A DNA stretch of 64,000 nt from an uncultured Winogradskyella sp. (GCF_937958655.1 NZ_CALGNH010000063.1:1-64000), one strand, 5' to 3'. Counted from the stretch's first letter, positions 46,222 through 55,633 are shown. Program-made: numbers and translations. The notes: generated by a model not told the origin, from the sequence alone.

Positions 46222-48837
46222 ATGACCTCTCAAGATATTCGATCTAAGTTTTTAGACTTTTTCAAGGAAAAAGAGCATCTTATTGTGCCTTCTGCACCAA
46301 TAGTATTAAAAGACGATCCTACATTAATGTTTGTTAATTCTGGTATGGCTCCTTTTAAAGAGTACTTTCTGGGAAATGCAGAACCTAAGAAAAACAGAAT
46401 TGCAGACTCGCAAAAGTGCCTTAGGGTTTCTGGTAAACACAATGATTTAGAAGAAGTAGGTTACGATACCTATCACCATACCCTTTTTGAGATGTTAGGT
46501 AATTGGAGTTTTGGAGATTACTTTAAAAAAGAGGCCATTGCTTGGGCTTGGGAACTATTGACTGAAGTTTACGGTATTGATAAAAACATTTTATACGTTA
46601 CGGTTTTTGAAGGTAGCAATGATGCCGATAATCTAAAAATGGATAAAGAAGCGTATGATCTTTGGAAAACTTTTATACCAGAAGATCGTATCTTAATGGG
46701 TAATAAAAAAGATAATTTCTGGGAAATGGGAGACCAAGGGCCTTGTGGGCCTTGTAGCGAAATCCATGTAGATATTCGGTCTGAAGAAGAAAAAGCTAAG
46801 GTTGCTGGTAAGTCTTTGGTAAATATGGACCATCCGCAGGTTGTTGAAATCTGGAATTTGGTCTTTATGCAATACAACCGTAAAGCTAACGGAACCTTAG
46901 AAGCCTTACCAAATAAGCATATAGATACAGGAATGGGCTTTGAGCGTTTATGTATGGTTCTGCAAGGTGTGCAATCTAATTACGATACAGATGTATTTAC
47001 ACCTATTATTAGAGAAATAGAGACCATAACTAATAAAGCTTATGGGAATAACGAAGAAATAGATGTGGCTATAAGAGTAATATCTGACCACGTTAGAGCC
47101 GTTGCCTTTTCTATTGCAGATGGTCAACTGCCAAGTAATACAGGTGCTGGTTATGTTATCCGAAGAATTTTGCGTAGAGCGGTACGTTATGGTTTTACGT
47201 TTTTAGATAAAAAAGAACCATTTATTTATCGTTTGGTGGATGTTTTAGGTAAAAAAATGGGAAATGCATTTACTGAACTTAAGGCTCAAAAACAACTTAT
47301 AGAAAACGTTATTAAAGAAGAAGAAGCCTCTTTTTTAAGAACCTTGGAGCAAGGCCTTATTTTACTGAATAGAATTGTAGAAGGTACCAAAGGCGATACA
47401 GTTTCTGGAGAAAAGGCTTTTGAATTATATGACACCTATGGATTTCCAATAGATTTAACGGCTTTAATTCTTTCCGAAAAACATTTAAAGTTAGATGAGG
47501 AAGGATTTAAGAATCACTTAAAAGCTCAAAAGGATCGCTCGCGTAAAGCCAGCGAAATGTCAACAGACGATTGGACGATTTTAATAGAAGATGCCGAGCA
47601 AGAGTTTATAGGCTACGATACTTTAGAAGCTAACGTTAAGGTAACCCGTTACAGAAAAGTAAGCTCTAAAAAAGAGGGTGAAATGTATCAGTTGGTATTT
47701 AATCTCACACCGTTTTATGCTGAAGGAGGAGGACAAGTAGGAGATAAAGGTTATCTGCAAGATATCCATGGAGATACGATTTATATTATTAATACAAAGA
47801 AAGAGAATAATGTTATCATTCACTTTGTAAAGAACCTCCCTAAGCATCTAAATGATACCTTTAAAGCTGTTGTAGATGATAAACAACGCTACAGGACTGA
47901 GTGTAATCATACAGCAACACATTTGTTACACCAAGCGTTACGCGAGGTTTTAGGAACGCATGTTGAGCAAAAAGGATCTGCGGTTCACTCAAAATACTTA
48001 CGTTTTGATTTTTCTCATTTTTCAAAAATGACCGTTGAAGAATTACGCGATGTAGAAAATTTTGTTAACGCACGTATAGAAGGTAAGTTGCCCTTAGAAG
48101 AACAGCGTAATATACCTATGGATAGAGCGATTGAAGATGGTGCCATGGCCTTATTTGGTGAAAAATATGGTGATACGGTACGTACCATCCGTTTTGGACA
48201 ATCCATAGAGCTTTGTGGCGGAACACATGTAAAGAATACCTCAGACATATGGCATTTTAAAATAACTTCAGAGAGTGCAGTGGCATCAGGTATCCGTCGT
48301 ATAGAAGCAATTACTAACGATGCTGTTAAGGATTTTTATTTTGAAAATAATCGCGTTTATTTTGAAATGAAAGACTTACTCAACAATACTAAAGAGCCTG
48401 TAAAAGCACTACAAAATTTACAGGCTGAAAATGCAGATTTAAAAAAGCAAATAGAACAACTTCTTAAGGCTAAGGCCAAAAATGTAAAAGGAGAGCTTAA
48501 AGCTAAGATCCAAGAACATAATGGCATTAATTTTATTTCTAAAAAAGTGGATTTAGATGCCTCTGGTATTAAGGATTTATGTTTTGAACTTGGAGGTGAA
48601 GTAGATAATCTATTTGCTATTTTTGGCTCTGATACTAACGGAAAGGCCATATTATCGTGTTATATATCTAAGAATCTTGTGTCGGAAAAAGACTTAAATG
48701 CTGGGCTGATAGTGCGAGAACTTGGTAAGTTTATACAAGGAGGTGGAGGCGGTCAGCCCTTCTTTGCTACTGCTGGTGGCAAAAATCCAAGTGGTATTGC
48801 GGATGCTTTAAATGCGGCAAAGGGGTATTTGAAATAG
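46222..48837 (+). CDS. alaS: Alanyl-tRNA synthetase
   Basis: 871 residues with the full class II catalytic core (motif 1 to 3: [59 protein letters not shown]). The editing domain has zinc ligands HTATHLLH and [15 protein letters not shown], followed by a C-Ala domain ending [17 protein letters not shown]. Start ATG 46222 fits [19 protein letters not shown]. Essential, charges tRNA-Ala. A GxxExxY element lies directly downstream. Confidence 0.98.
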   Translation: MTSQDIRSKFLDFFKEKEHLIVPSAPIVLKDDPTLMFVNSGMAPFKEYFLGNAEPKKNRIADSQKCLRVSGKHNDLEEVGYDTYHHTLFEMLGNWSFGDYFKKEAIAWAWELLTEVYGIDKNILYVTVFEGSNDADNLKMDKEAYDLWKTFIPEDRILMGNKKDNFWEMGDQGPCGPCSEIHVDIRSEEEKAKVAGKSLVNMDHPQVVEIWNLVFMQYNRKANGTLEALPNKHIDTGMGFERLCMVLQGVQSNYDTDVFTPIIREIETITNKAYGNNEEIDVAIRVISDHVRAVAFSIADGQLPSNTGAGYVIRRILRRAVRYGFTFLDKKEPFIYRLVDVLGKKMGNAFTELKAQKQLIENVIKEEEASFLRTLEQGLILLNRIVEGTKGDTVSGEKAFELYDTYGFPIDLTALILSEKHLKLDEEGFKNHLKAQKDRSRKASEMSTDDWTILIEDAEQEFIGYDTLEANVKVTRYRKVSSKKEGEMYQLVFNLTPFYAEGGGQVGDKGYLQDIHGDTIYIINTKKENNVIIHFVKNLPKHLNDTFKAVVDDKQRYRTECNHTATHLLHQALREVLGTHVEQKGSAVHSKYLRFDFSHFSKMTVEELRDVENFVNARIEGKLPLEEQRNIPMDRAIEDGAMALFGEKYGDTVRTIRFGQSIELCGGTHVKNTSDIWHFKITSESAVASGIRRIEAITNDAVKDFYFENNRVYFEMKDLLNNTKEPVKALQNLQAENADLKKQIEQLLKAKAKNVKGELKAKIQEHNGINFISKKVDLDASGIKDLCFELGGEVDNLFAIFGSDTNGKAILSCYISKNLVSEKDLNAGLIVRELGKFIQGGGGGQPFFATAGGKNPSGIADALNAAKGYLK

Positions 48838-48842
48838 AAATA

Positions 48843-48871
48843 CTCGCAGAGTCGCTAAGACGAAAAGACCG
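48843..48871. repeat. Left inverted repeat of the GxxExxY element
   Basis: CTCGCAGAGTCGCTAAGACGAAAAGACCG. The core CGCTAAGACGnAAAGnC is found reversed at 49302-49327, on the other side of the GxxExxY gene. It starts 6 bp after the alaS stop. Confidence 0.7.
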
Positions 48872-48910
48872 CTAAACCTATTTTTTATTTAATCTTTATG
48901 AGATTAAATT

Positions 48911-49288
48911 ATGACTGAAAATGATATTTCTAGGATTATTGTTGATGCGTGTTATCAAATACATGTGGAGCTTGGACCTGGTTTATTGGAATCGGTATAT
49001 GAAGAAATATTATATCACGAATTAAAAAATGAGGGTCTAATTGTAGAAAGACAAAAATCGTTGCCTGTAATCTGGAGAGGGAAACCAATGAATTTGAATT
49101 ATAGAACTGATCTTATTGTTGAAAACAAAGTGATAATTGAACTAAAATCGGTTCAAGAGATTCATCCTGTTCATCCAAAACAGTTGTTAACATATTTAAA
49201 ACTTTCGGGATTAAAACTCGGCCTTTTAATTAATTTTAATAGCCCATTAATTAAAACAGGTATTACAAGAATAGTAAATAATCTTTAG
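48911..49288 (+). CDS. GxxExxY family protein (PD-(D/E)XK nuclease-like)
   Basis: 125 residues. The signature GLLESVY (GxxExxY) lies in VELGPGLLESVYEEIL. TDLIVENKVIIELKSVQ gives the D...ExK residues of a PD-(D/E)XK fold, followed by HPKQLLTYLKLSGLKLGLLINFN. The family (PDDEXK_3) is often present in several copies per genome and its role is unknown. It is bracketed by imperfect inverted repeats between alaS and the GSCFA gene, which suggests an inserted element. It looks intact and translatable. Confidence 0.9.
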   Translation: MTENDISRIIVDACYQIHVELGPGLLESVYEEILYHELKNEGLIVERQKSLPVIWRGKPMNLNYRTDLIVENKVIIELKSVQEIHPVHPKQLLTYLKLSGLKLGLLINFNSPLIKTGITRIVNNL

Positions 49289-49300
49289 CAATTGTGATAA

Positions 49301-49328
49301 GTCTTTGCGCCTTTGCGTCTTAGCGAGA
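49301..49328. repeat. Right inverted repeat of the GxxExxY element
   Basis: GTCTTTGCGCCTTTGCGTCTTAGCGAGA. Its reverse complement, CTCGCTAAGACGCAAAGGCGCAAAGAC, aligns with the left repeat core with two or three mismatches over 17 bp. It ends 5 bp before the ATG of the GSCFA gene. Confidence 0.7.
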
Positions 49329-49333
49329 AAAAA

Positions 49334-50290
49334 ATGAAACTCCTAACTCAAATTCAATTAGATAAACAACCTCATAATCAAATAGATTATAAGGCTAATG
49401 TTCTCCTTTTAGGATCGTGTTTTTCAGAAAATATAGGTGATAAGTTCGAGTATTTTAAGTTTCAATCTAAAGTAAACCCATTTGGGATTCAGTTTCACCC
49501 TTTAGCCATAGAAAATTTGATAACTAGAGCCATTACTAAGGATTATTATTCAGAAACTGAATTGGTTTTTAATAATGAGCAATGGTGTTGTTTAGAGGCG
49601 CATTCTAAATTAAATGCCGTATCAAAAGAAGTACTATTAAACACCCTAAACGCCCAAATAGAAGCCGCACATCATTATTTAAAAAAATCATCTCATATTA
49701 TAATAACTTTAGGTACAGCTTGGGTATATCGTTATATAGCCACCAATAAAATTGTTGCCAATTGCCATAAGCTAAAACAAAAAGAGTTTATAAAGGAGTT
49801 GCTGTCTGTGGAACAAATAACAGCATCCCTAGAGGCTATTGTTAGTTTGGTGAGGCATGTAAATCCAAAGGTAAACTTCATATTTACGGTGTCACCTGTA
49901 CGTCATTTAAAAGATGGTTTTATTGAAAACACACAAAGTAAATCGCATTTAGTTGCAGCCATACATTCTCTACTGTCACATCGAGCGAAGTCGAGATGCC
50001 ATTATTTTCCATCCTATGAAATTGTAATGGACGAGTTAAGGGATTATCGCTTCTACGCAAAAGATATGGTGCATCCGAACGAGCTTGCCATAGATTATAT
50101 TTGGGGGAAATTTAAATATGTTTGGCTAACAGAAGAGGCATTAAAAATTGCAGATAAGGTGGCTGCGATACAGGCTAAAATAGCGCATAGACCGTTTAAT
50201 CCAAATTCTGTGGCGCACCAGCAATTCTGTGACAAACTTCAATCTGAGATAAAGGACATACAGAATAAATATCCTAATATTACATTTTAA
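49334..50290 (+). CDS. GSCFA-domain protein
   Basis: 318 residues. The family signature is LLLGSCFSENIGDKFEYFKFQSKVNPFGIQFHP near the N-terminus. GTAWVYRYIATNKIVANCHKLKQ, TVSPVRHLKDGFIENTQSKSHL and MVHPNELAIDYIWGKF follow; the Ser/His positions recall SGNH hydrolases (inference). The start is ATG 49334; the track start lies in the upstream inverted repeat. At about residues 215-222, SHRAKSRCH is encoded by a dispersed repeat (TCACATCGAGCGAAGTCGAGATG) carried in frame. Substrate unknown. Confidence 0.9.
   Translation: MKLLTQIQLDKQPHNQIDYKANVLLLGSCFSENIGDKFEYFKFQSKVNPFGIQFHPLAIENLITRAITKDYYSETELVFNNEQWCCLEAHSKLNAVSKEVLLNTLNAQIEAAHHYLKKSSHIIITLGTAWVYRYIATNKIVANCHKLKQKEFIKELLSVEQITASLEAIVSLVRHVNPKVNFIFTVSPVRHLKDGFIENTQSKSHLVAAIHSLLSHRAKSRCHYFPSYEIVMDELRDYRFYAKDMVHPNELAIDYIWGKFKYVWLTEEALKIADKVAAIQAKIAHRPFNPNSVAHQQFCDKLQSEIKDIQNKYPNITF
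49976..49998. repeat. Dispersed repeat carried in frame in the GSCFA gene
   Basis: TCACATCGAGCGAAGTCGAGATG: ends CATC/GATG around CGAGCGAAGTCGA, the same class as 8238 and 63508. Reading frame preserved. Confidence 0.7.
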
Positions 50291-50377
50291 GTTTGACCGG
50301 TTTAAAAGCGCAAAAGACAAACATTTAAAATCTATGCTACATGGCCTTATTTAGCTCATAAGACTAAAAAGGTGTAT

Positions 50378-50836
50378 TTAATGCTTTACTCTAACACTAT
50401 CAGGCACCAACTTGGTATAATCACCGTTGTTTCTAATCACATCGCGTACAATAGAGGATGAGATATAAGACGTACTTGCTGCTGTTAAAAGAAAGACGGT
50501 TTCAATTGGAGCTAAATCTCTATTGGTATGTGCAATAGCTTTTTCGAATTCAAAATCTGCAGGATTCCTTAAGCCTCGTAAAATAAATTCCACATTATTC
50601 TTTTTACAGAAATCTACAGTGAGACCTTTGTAGGTAACAACTTTTACTTTAAGTTCATCCTTAAAGGCATTTTCAATAAATGTTTTTCGTTCGTCTAGTG
50701 AGAACATATATTTTTTATCGGCATTAATGCCAATAGCAACAATGACTTCGTCAAAAAGTTTTACACTACGTTTTATAATATCATAATGCCCTAAGGTAAT
50801 TGGGTCAAAAGACCCTGGGAATATTGCACGTTTCAT
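50378..50836 (-). CDS. coaD: Pantetheine-phosphate adenylyltransferase CoaD
   Basis: 152 residues, full length. GSFDPITLGHYDIIKRS holds the nucleotidyltransferase (T/H)xGH site, GINADKKYMFSLDER follows, then LRGLRNPADFEFEKAIAHTNRDLAP and TSYISSSIVRDVIRNNGD. It makes dephospho-CoA from 4'-phosphopantetheine in CoA synthesis. The leader is a dispersed hairpin repeat whose last bases include the start codon (GGGGCTTATGAAAC), identical to that of yaaA at 53965. Confidence 0.96.
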   Translation of the reverse strand: MKRAIFPGSFDPITLGHYDIIKRSVKLFDEVIVAIGINADKKYMFSLDERKTFIENAFKDELKVKVVTYKGLTVDFCKKNNVEFILRGLRNPADFEFEKAIAHTNRDLAPIETVFLLTAASTSYISSSIVRDVIRNNGDYTKLVPDSVRVKH

Positions 50837-50871
50837 AAGCCCCTTTTAATTCCCCAGAGGGGAAATTGATA
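50833..50871. repeat. Shared hairpin leader, copy at coaD
   Basis: Minus strand reads ATTTCCCCTCTGGGGAA, then TTAAAAGGGGCTTATGAAAC. Hairpin TTCCCC/GGGGAA precedes the start codon. It matches the yaaA leader (53932-53970) except for two or three bases over about 38. Confidence 0.85.
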
Positions 50872-50904
50872 ATTTTTTTAAAGTTAATGAAATAATTTTG
50901 CTCA

Positions 50905-50939
50905 CTACCTACTACCTACTACCTACTACCTACTACTTA
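50905..50939. repeat. Heptanucleotide tandem array, unit CTACCTA
   Basis: Four CTACCTA units and one CTACTTA, ending one base before the ddl stop codon. The reverse complement is TAGGTAG, related to the TAGA-type units of the other arrays. Confidence 0.9.
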
Positions 50940-50940
50940 C

Positions 50941-51912
50941 TCAGAGCGCTTCCTCAATCGCATTACTAAACAACTCAGCAAGACTAATTCCGGCTTCAGC
51001 GGCTTGTTGTGGTAAGATGCTTTCTTTAGTAAGGCCTGGTACGGTATTCATTTCAAGAAAATAGGGTTCGTCATTCATAAAAATAAATTCACTACGCGAA
51101 AATCCTGTCATGCCTAAAACTTCATAGATGTGTTGCGCTACCTTTTTGGCTTTTTCCTCGTAATCTTTTGAGATTCTGGCAGGAGTTATTTCTTGAGATT
51201 TACCTTCGTATTTGGCAGCATAATCAAAGAAGTCATTTTCAGATACAATTTCTGTAATTGGTAAAACAGTGGTTTTACCTTTATATGTAATGACACCGAT
51301 AGACACTTCAACACCATCTAAAAACTGTTCGATAATAATTTCGTCATCTTCTTTAAAAGAGTTTTCTATCGCTGCATTTAAGTTTTCTTTTTTATACACT
51401 TTAGAAACTCCAAAACTACTCCCAGCTTTGTTGGCTTTTACAAAGCAGGGTAGGCCTACTTTATCAACTATAGCATTTGCATCTATGGGATCTCCTAAAT
51501 TTAGATGATAACTTTTAGCGGTTTTAATAGCATACGGTTTTAGTGTTGCTAATAAGTCTCGTTTATTAAAGGTTAAGGCAGCTTGGTACATGTTACAGCT
51601 GGTCTGTGGTAAATTAATAAGCTTAAAATAAGCTTGCATATAACCATCTTCGCCCGGCGATCCGTGTATGGCATTAAAAACACAGTCAAAGGTTATTTTT
51701 GTAGCGTTTACTAAAACGGAAAAATCGTTTTTATCTACAGGGAATTCTTCATTATTGTCATTAATAAAAACCCATTTATCTTTAAAAACATGAATACGAT
51801 AGGCATTGTATTTGGCTTTGTCTAAGGTATTATAAACTACATTACCGCTTTTGAGAGAAATTAGATATTCGCTAGAATAGCCTCCCATAATGATTGCTAT
51901 GTTTCTTTTCAT
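50941..51912 (-). CDS. ddl: D-alanine--D-alanine ligase
   Basis: 323 residues. ATP-grasp fold: NIAIIMGGYSSEYLISLKSGNVV, FNAIHGSPGEDGYMQAYF, LPCFVKANKAGSSFGVSKVYK, DEIIIEQFLDGVEVSIGVI, and FSRSEFIFMNDEPYFLEMNTVPGLTKESILPQQA with the metal and D-Ala site. It makes the D-Ala-D-Ala dipeptide for peptidoglycan. A hairpin, TTCCGT-AAGC-ACGGAA, lies 8 bp before the start codon. Divergent from the PASTA gene; rluD follows that gene. Confidence 0.96.
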   Translation of the reverse strand: MKRNIAIIMGGYSSEYLISLKSGNVVYNTLDKAKYNAYRIHVFKDKWVFINDNNEEFPVDKNDFSVLVNATKITFDCVFNAIHGSPGEDGYMQAYFKLINLPQTSCNMYQAALTFNKRDLLATLKPYAIKTAKSYHLNLGDPIDANAIVDKVGLPCFVKANKAGSSFGVSKVYKKENLNAAIENSFKEDDEIIIEQFLDGVEVSIGVITYKGKTTVLPITEIVSENDFFDYAAKYEGKSQEITPARISKDYEEKAKKVAQHIYEVLGMTGFSRSEFIFMNDEPYFLEMNTVPGLTKESILPQQAAEAGISLAELFSNAIEEAL

Positions 51913-51920
51913 CTTTAGTG

Positions 51921-51936
51921 TTCCGTAAGCACGGAA
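51921..51936. repeat. Short hairpin in the ddl leader
   Basis: TTCCGTAAGCACGGAA: 6-bp stem and AAGC loop, ending 8 bp from the ddl ATG (minus strand). It resembles the ATTCCGCA-type palindrome between groES and groEL and may affect ribosome access. Confidence 0.5.
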
Positions 51937-52137
51937 TATCTTAATTAAAACTATAATGTAAAAATATCATTTATTTTCTATAAACTAAATGCAGTCTACT
52001 GTACGTATATTAATTTTAATCTGTAAGATTAAATAGTGAAACAACAACTTTGTTAAGTTATATAATTTATAATTTCACTTTTTAATGAATTTTCAAATTA
52101 AAAATTTCATGTACTTTTGTTTACCAATTCTTCATAT

Positions 52138-52689
52138 ATGAGTTTAGTTAAGTTTTTAACCAGTAAAACATTTTTTAAACATTTAGCCTTAGCAGTAATA
52201 GCCATAGTTGTATTAAGTTTTATAATGCTTAAATGGTTAAATATTACAACAAATCATGGCGAATTTGTTGTGGTGCCAGACTTAAAAGGCAAGTCTCTTA
52301 AAACGGCTAAGATAGAATTAAACGATTTAGATTTAGAGTTTAAACTTAAGGACTCTGCTAATTTTAATCCCAACTATCCTAAGTTTGCCATAATTGAGCA
52401 AGAGCCCAAAGCAGGTTCTAAAGTTAAAGAAAATCGTAAAATTTATTTAATTACTAACCCATCTGGCTACAGAAAAGTTAAGATTCCTAATATACTAAAA
52501 CGCACCTTTAGGCAAGCCAAACCACAATTAGAGGCGTTAGAGTTTAAAATCGGTAAGATTACTTATATAGATAATATTGGTAAGGACGTGGTCTTAGGTA
52601 TGAAACATAAAGGGAAAACCCTAAAACCTAATACGATGTTACCCTTAACGTCTACTATAGATTTGGTATTAGGTAACGGTAATCGTTAA
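52138..52689 (+). CDS. PASTA-domain membrane protein
   Basis: 183 residues from ATG 52138 (the track start is a TTG seven codons upstream, inside the TACTTTTG -7-like element). N-terminal anchor with TM (about 16-36, HLALAVIAIVVLSFIMLKWL), then PASTA repeats: EFVVVPDLKGKSLKTAKIELNDLDLEFKLKD, IIEQEPKAGSKVKENRKIYLITNP, KVKIPNILKRTFRQAKPQLEALEFKIGKITYID. PASTA domains bind peptidoglycan or muropeptides; there is no kinase domain. It lies between ddl and rluD, 4 bp before rluD. Confidence 0.9.
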   Translation: MSLVKFLTSKTFFKHLALAVIAIVVLSFIMLKWLNITTNHGEFVVVPDLKGKSLKTAKIELNDLDLEFKLKDSANFNPNYPKFAIIEQEPKAGSKVKENRKIYLITNPSGYRKVKIPNILKRTFRQAKPQLEALEFKIGKITYIDNIGKDVVLGMKHKGKTLKPNTMLPLTSTIDLVLGNGNR

Positions 52690-52693
52690 CTGC

Positions 52694-53728
52694 ATGGCAC
52701 CAACTGTAGACACCACTAGCCAAAGTGACGGACTTTACGAGCACTACGCTTTTAAAGTGGAAAAAGGCCAACAAGCCTTACGTATAGACAAATACCTAAT
52801 GAATTTTGTTGAAAACGCAACACGAAACAAAATTCAGCAAGCCGCTAAAGACGGTAACGTTTTTGTTAACGGCAAACCAGTAAAAGCAAATTATAAGGTA
52901 AAATCTAACGACCAAATCACAGTAAAATTTCAGCATCCTCCTCATGAACATTTACTGGTGGCTGAGGATATACCCATTGATATTGTTTACGAAGATGATG
53001 ATGTACTTGTGGTTAATAAACCTGCAGGTATGGTAGTACATCCAGGACACGGAAATTACTCAGGTACTTTAATTAACGGTCTCATTTTTCATTTCAAAAA
53101 TTTACCAAACAACTCTAGTGATCGACCAGGTTTGGTACATCGTATAGATAAAGACACAAGTGGGTTATTAGTTGTAGCTAAGACCGAAAAAGCTATGACA
53201 CATTTGTCTAATCAGTTTGCTGAGAAGACTAGTGAGCGCGAATATGTGGCTATAGTTTGGGGAAACATGAATGAAGACAAAGGAACTGTAGAAGGTCATA
53301 TTGGTCGTAACCCAAAAAACAGATTACAAAACACTGTTTACGAAGGTGATGAAGCTTATAAAGGAAAACCTGCCGTAACACATTATAAGGTTATAGAACG
53401 ATTAGGCTATGTTACACTTGTGCGCTGTAAATTAGAAACAGGCCGTACCCACCAAATTCGTGTGCACATGAAACACATTGGGCATACCTTATTTAACGAC
53501 GAGCGGTATGGTGGAGAGCGCATACTAAAAGGCACCACATTTACAAAGTATAAGCAGTTTGTTGAGAATTGTTTTAAAATCTTACCAAGGCAAGCGCTAC
53601 ATGCCAAAACTTTAGGTTTTGAGCATCCAACAACTGGAGAATGGTTAAGTTTTTCTACCGAAGTTCCTGAGGATATGCAACAATGCATCGAAAAATGGCG
53701 AGGCTATGCTAAGCATCAAGATGTCTAA
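52694..53728 (+). CDS. rluD: 23S rRNA pseudouridine synthase, RluD type
   Basis: 344 residues. An S4 RNA-binding domain (about 30-85, LRIDKYLMNFVENATRNKIQQAAKDGNVFVNGKPVKANYKV) is followed by the catalytic domain with GLVHRIDKDTSGLLVVAKT (catalytic Asp in HRIDKDTSG), EYVAIVWG, and CKLETGRTHQIRVHMKHIGHTLFNDERYG. The likely target is helix 69 of 23S rRNA, as for RluD; RluC-type activity is possible. Probably cotranscribed with the PASTA gene. Confidence 0.94.
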   Translation: MAPTVDTTSQSDGLYEHYAFKVEKGQQALRIDKYLMNFVENATRNKIQQAAKDGNVFVNGKPVKANYKVKSNDQITVKFQHPPHEHLLVAEDIPIDIVYEDDDVLVVNKPAGMVVHPGHGNYSGTLINGLIFHFKNLPNNSSDRPGLVHRIDKDTSGLLVVAKTEKAMTHLSNQFAEKTSEREYVAIVWGNMNEDKGTVEGHIGRNPKNRLQNTVYEGDEAYKGKPAVTHYKVIERLGYVTLVRCKLETGRTHQIRVHMKHIGHTLFNDERYGGERILKGTTFTKYKQFVENCFKILPRQALHAKTLGFEHPTTGEWLSFSTEVPEDMQQCIEKWRGYAKHQDV

Positions 53729-53802
53729 AATAAAATAAACTTTTGTCATGCTGTTCTCATAGTTAACGGAATGATTTCAACCTCTAACCAAACTTTAAAC
53801 TC

Positions 53803-53827
53803 AGATTCTGAAACCAGTTGAGAATGA
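53803..53827. repeat. Copy of the GTCATnCTGAAC palindrome family
   Basis: AGATTCTGAAACCAGTTGAGAATGA, an imperfect palindrome between rluD and yaaA. Its reverse complement TCATTCTCAACTGGTTTCAGAATCT aligns with the UDG-gene and trp copies. Confidence 0.65.
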
Positions 53828-53931
53828 TAGATATCATCATTTTTAGGGGATAGGAATTACTTATACTACTATCGAGATTAGTTCTATTAAAATCTTGAAA
53901 CTGTAATCTTTCCGTTGTATTTTTACATTTT

Positions 53932-53970
53932 GAATTTTCCCCTTTGGGGAATTAAAAGGGGCTTATGAAA
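53932..53970. repeat. Shared hairpin leader, copy at yaaA
   Basis: TTTTCCCCTTTGGGGAATTAAAAGGGGCTTATGAAAC. The TTCCCC/GGGGAA hairpin and the run into the ATG match the coaD leader at 50833-50871 in opposite orientation. Confidence 0.85.
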
Positions 53971-54723
53971 CTTGTATTATCACCAGCTAAATCTTTAGAT
54001 TTTGAAAGCAAACTGCCAACCACTAAAACAACAGAAGGTTGTTTTTTAGCAGAAGCAGAACGCCTAAACAAACTTTTAAAAAAGAAATCTGCGAAAAGCC
54101 TGTCAAAGCTTATGAAGATTTCAGATAACTTGGGTCAACTCAATTACGAGCGCAACCAAGACTGGGAATTACCCTTTACAAAAGATAATGCAAGGCAAGC
54201 CTTATACGCTTTTAATGGTGATGTATATAGAGGTTTAGATGCCTATACTATAGATACAAATCGATTAGATAAGGTACAAGATACAGTAAGAATTATATCG
54301 GGTTTATACGGTATTTTAAAACCTTTAGATTTAATACAGCCCTATCGTTTAGAAATGGGTACTAAAATGCCTGTAGGGAAGAACAAAAATCTTTATGAGT
54401 TTTGGAAACAGAAAGTTACCAAAGCTTTAAATGATGAACTTAAAGCGAGCGAAGTATTCTTAAATTTAGCCAGTAACGAATATTTTAAAGCTATAGATAC
54501 AAAAGCACTAAAAGTGCCTGTAGTAAATGTAGCCTTTAAAGAATTTAAAAATGGTGAGTATAAAATAATCGCCATTTTTGCTAAACTTGCTAGAGGACTT
54601 ATGTCGCGTTACGTTATTGATACAGACGCTAAAACCATAGAAGATATTAAAGGCTTTAATTACGAAAATTATGGTTTTAGTGAAAGTTTATCTTCTGAAA
54701 ATGAGTTGGTTTTTGTGAGATAG
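53965..54723 (+). CDS. yaaA: Peroxide stress protein YaaA (DUF328)
   Basis: 252 residues, full length. MKLVLSPAKSLDFESKLPTTK, LMKISDNLGQLNYER, FNGDVYRGLDAYT, RIISGLYGILKPLDLIQPYRLEMGTKMP, FLNLASNEYFKAI and FKEFKNGEYKIIAIFAKLARGLMSRYVI are all family blocks. In E. coli YaaA limits free iron and DNA damage during peroxide stress. No peroxide-responsive operator is seen; its leader is the same repeat found at coaD. Confidence 0.94.
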   Translation: MKLVLSPAKSLDFESKLPTTKTTEGCFLAEAERLNKLLKKKSAKSLSKLMKISDNLGQLNYERNQDWELPFTKDNARQALYAFNGDVYRGLDAYTIDTNRLDKVQDTVRIISGLYGILKPLDLIQPYRLEMGTKMPVGKNKNLYEFWKQKVTKALNDELKASEVFLNLASNEYFKAIDTKALKVPVVNVAFKEFKNGEYKIIAIFAKLARGLMSRYVIDTDAKTIEDIKGFNYENYGFSESLSSENELVFVR

Positions 54724-54756
54724 TTTTTATCTTTAAAAGATAATAACCAATCATTA

Positions 54757-55482
54757 ATGTTTAGATATTACTTAATCATTGCCGTACAAGGCTATTGTCT
54801 TTACCATATCTATAAAAATAACAAGCCTTATTATTGGTATTTTATTGTGTTCGTTATTCCTGTTATTGGTCCTATAATATATTTTATAACCAATATTTAT
54901 AGCAAACGTGACGCTGATAAAATTCAGAATGAAATCACATCGATTATAAATCCAACAAAAAAGATTCGTGATTTAGAAAAGACCTTAGAATTTTCAGATT
55001 CTTATACCAATAGAATTGCCTTGGCAGATGCTTATGTAGAAAATGGCGATATGCCTAATGCCATCGTAAATTATAAATATACCTTAAAGGATTCTGACCA
55101 AAATGATCTTTACACAAGGCAGCAATTGATATTATGTTATTTTCAACTTAAAGATTATAAAGGTGTTATAGAACATGCTGAAACAATTAGTTATAGATCA
55201 GAATTTTTAGGCTCAAAGCAACAATTCTGTTATGGATTAGCACTAAAGGAACTTGGTAAATTAGACCAAGCAGAAATACAATTAAAACAAATAGACAGAC
55301 CGTACTCAAATTATAACGAACGTTTAGAATTAGCAAAGTTTTATCTTGAAAATCAGCGACAATCCGAAGGTATTGAATTACTTAAAGAAATTTTATCCGA
55401 ATCTCAACACATGACTAAGCACAACAGGCGAGTTTACAGAGACACAATCAAAGAAGTTGAGCGTTTGATAAAATCGTCTTGA
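54757..55482 (+). CDS. Membrane-anchored TPR protein (PLDc_N-type N-terminus)
   Basis: 241 residues. Two TM segments at the start (about 3-20 and 27-46: YWYFIVFVIPVIGPIIYFITNIYS) resemble a PLDc_N anchor. TPR-like helices follow (TNRIALADAYVENGDMPNAIVNYKYTLKDSDQNDLYTRQQLILCYFQLKDYKGVIEHAETI..., KELGKLDQAEIQLKQI). It is probably an inner-membrane scaffold. Function unknown; 33 bp after yaaA. Confidence 0.8.
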   Translation: MFRYYLIIAVQGYCLYHIYKNNKPYYWYFIVFVIPVIGPIIYFITNIYSKRDADKIQNEITSIINPTKKIRDLEKTLEFSDSYTNRIALADAYVENGDMPNAIVNYKYTLKDSDQNDLYTRQQLILCYFQLKDYKGVIEHAETISYRSEFLGSKQQFCYGLALKELGKLDQAEIQLKQIDRPYSNYNERLELAKFYLENQRQSEGIELLKEILSESQHMTKHNRRVYRDTIKEVERLIKSS

Positions 55483-55633
55483 TTATAAATTATTTACGCC
55501 TTTACATTCTTAAAGTCCCATTAAAGGACTATCCTAAAATTAACCTTCAATCAAATGTCTCCTTGAGGTAATGCACTAAGTATGTCCAAGTGGAACTTTA
55601 GGGGTGTTTTCTAAAAAATAGAATTATATTGTA

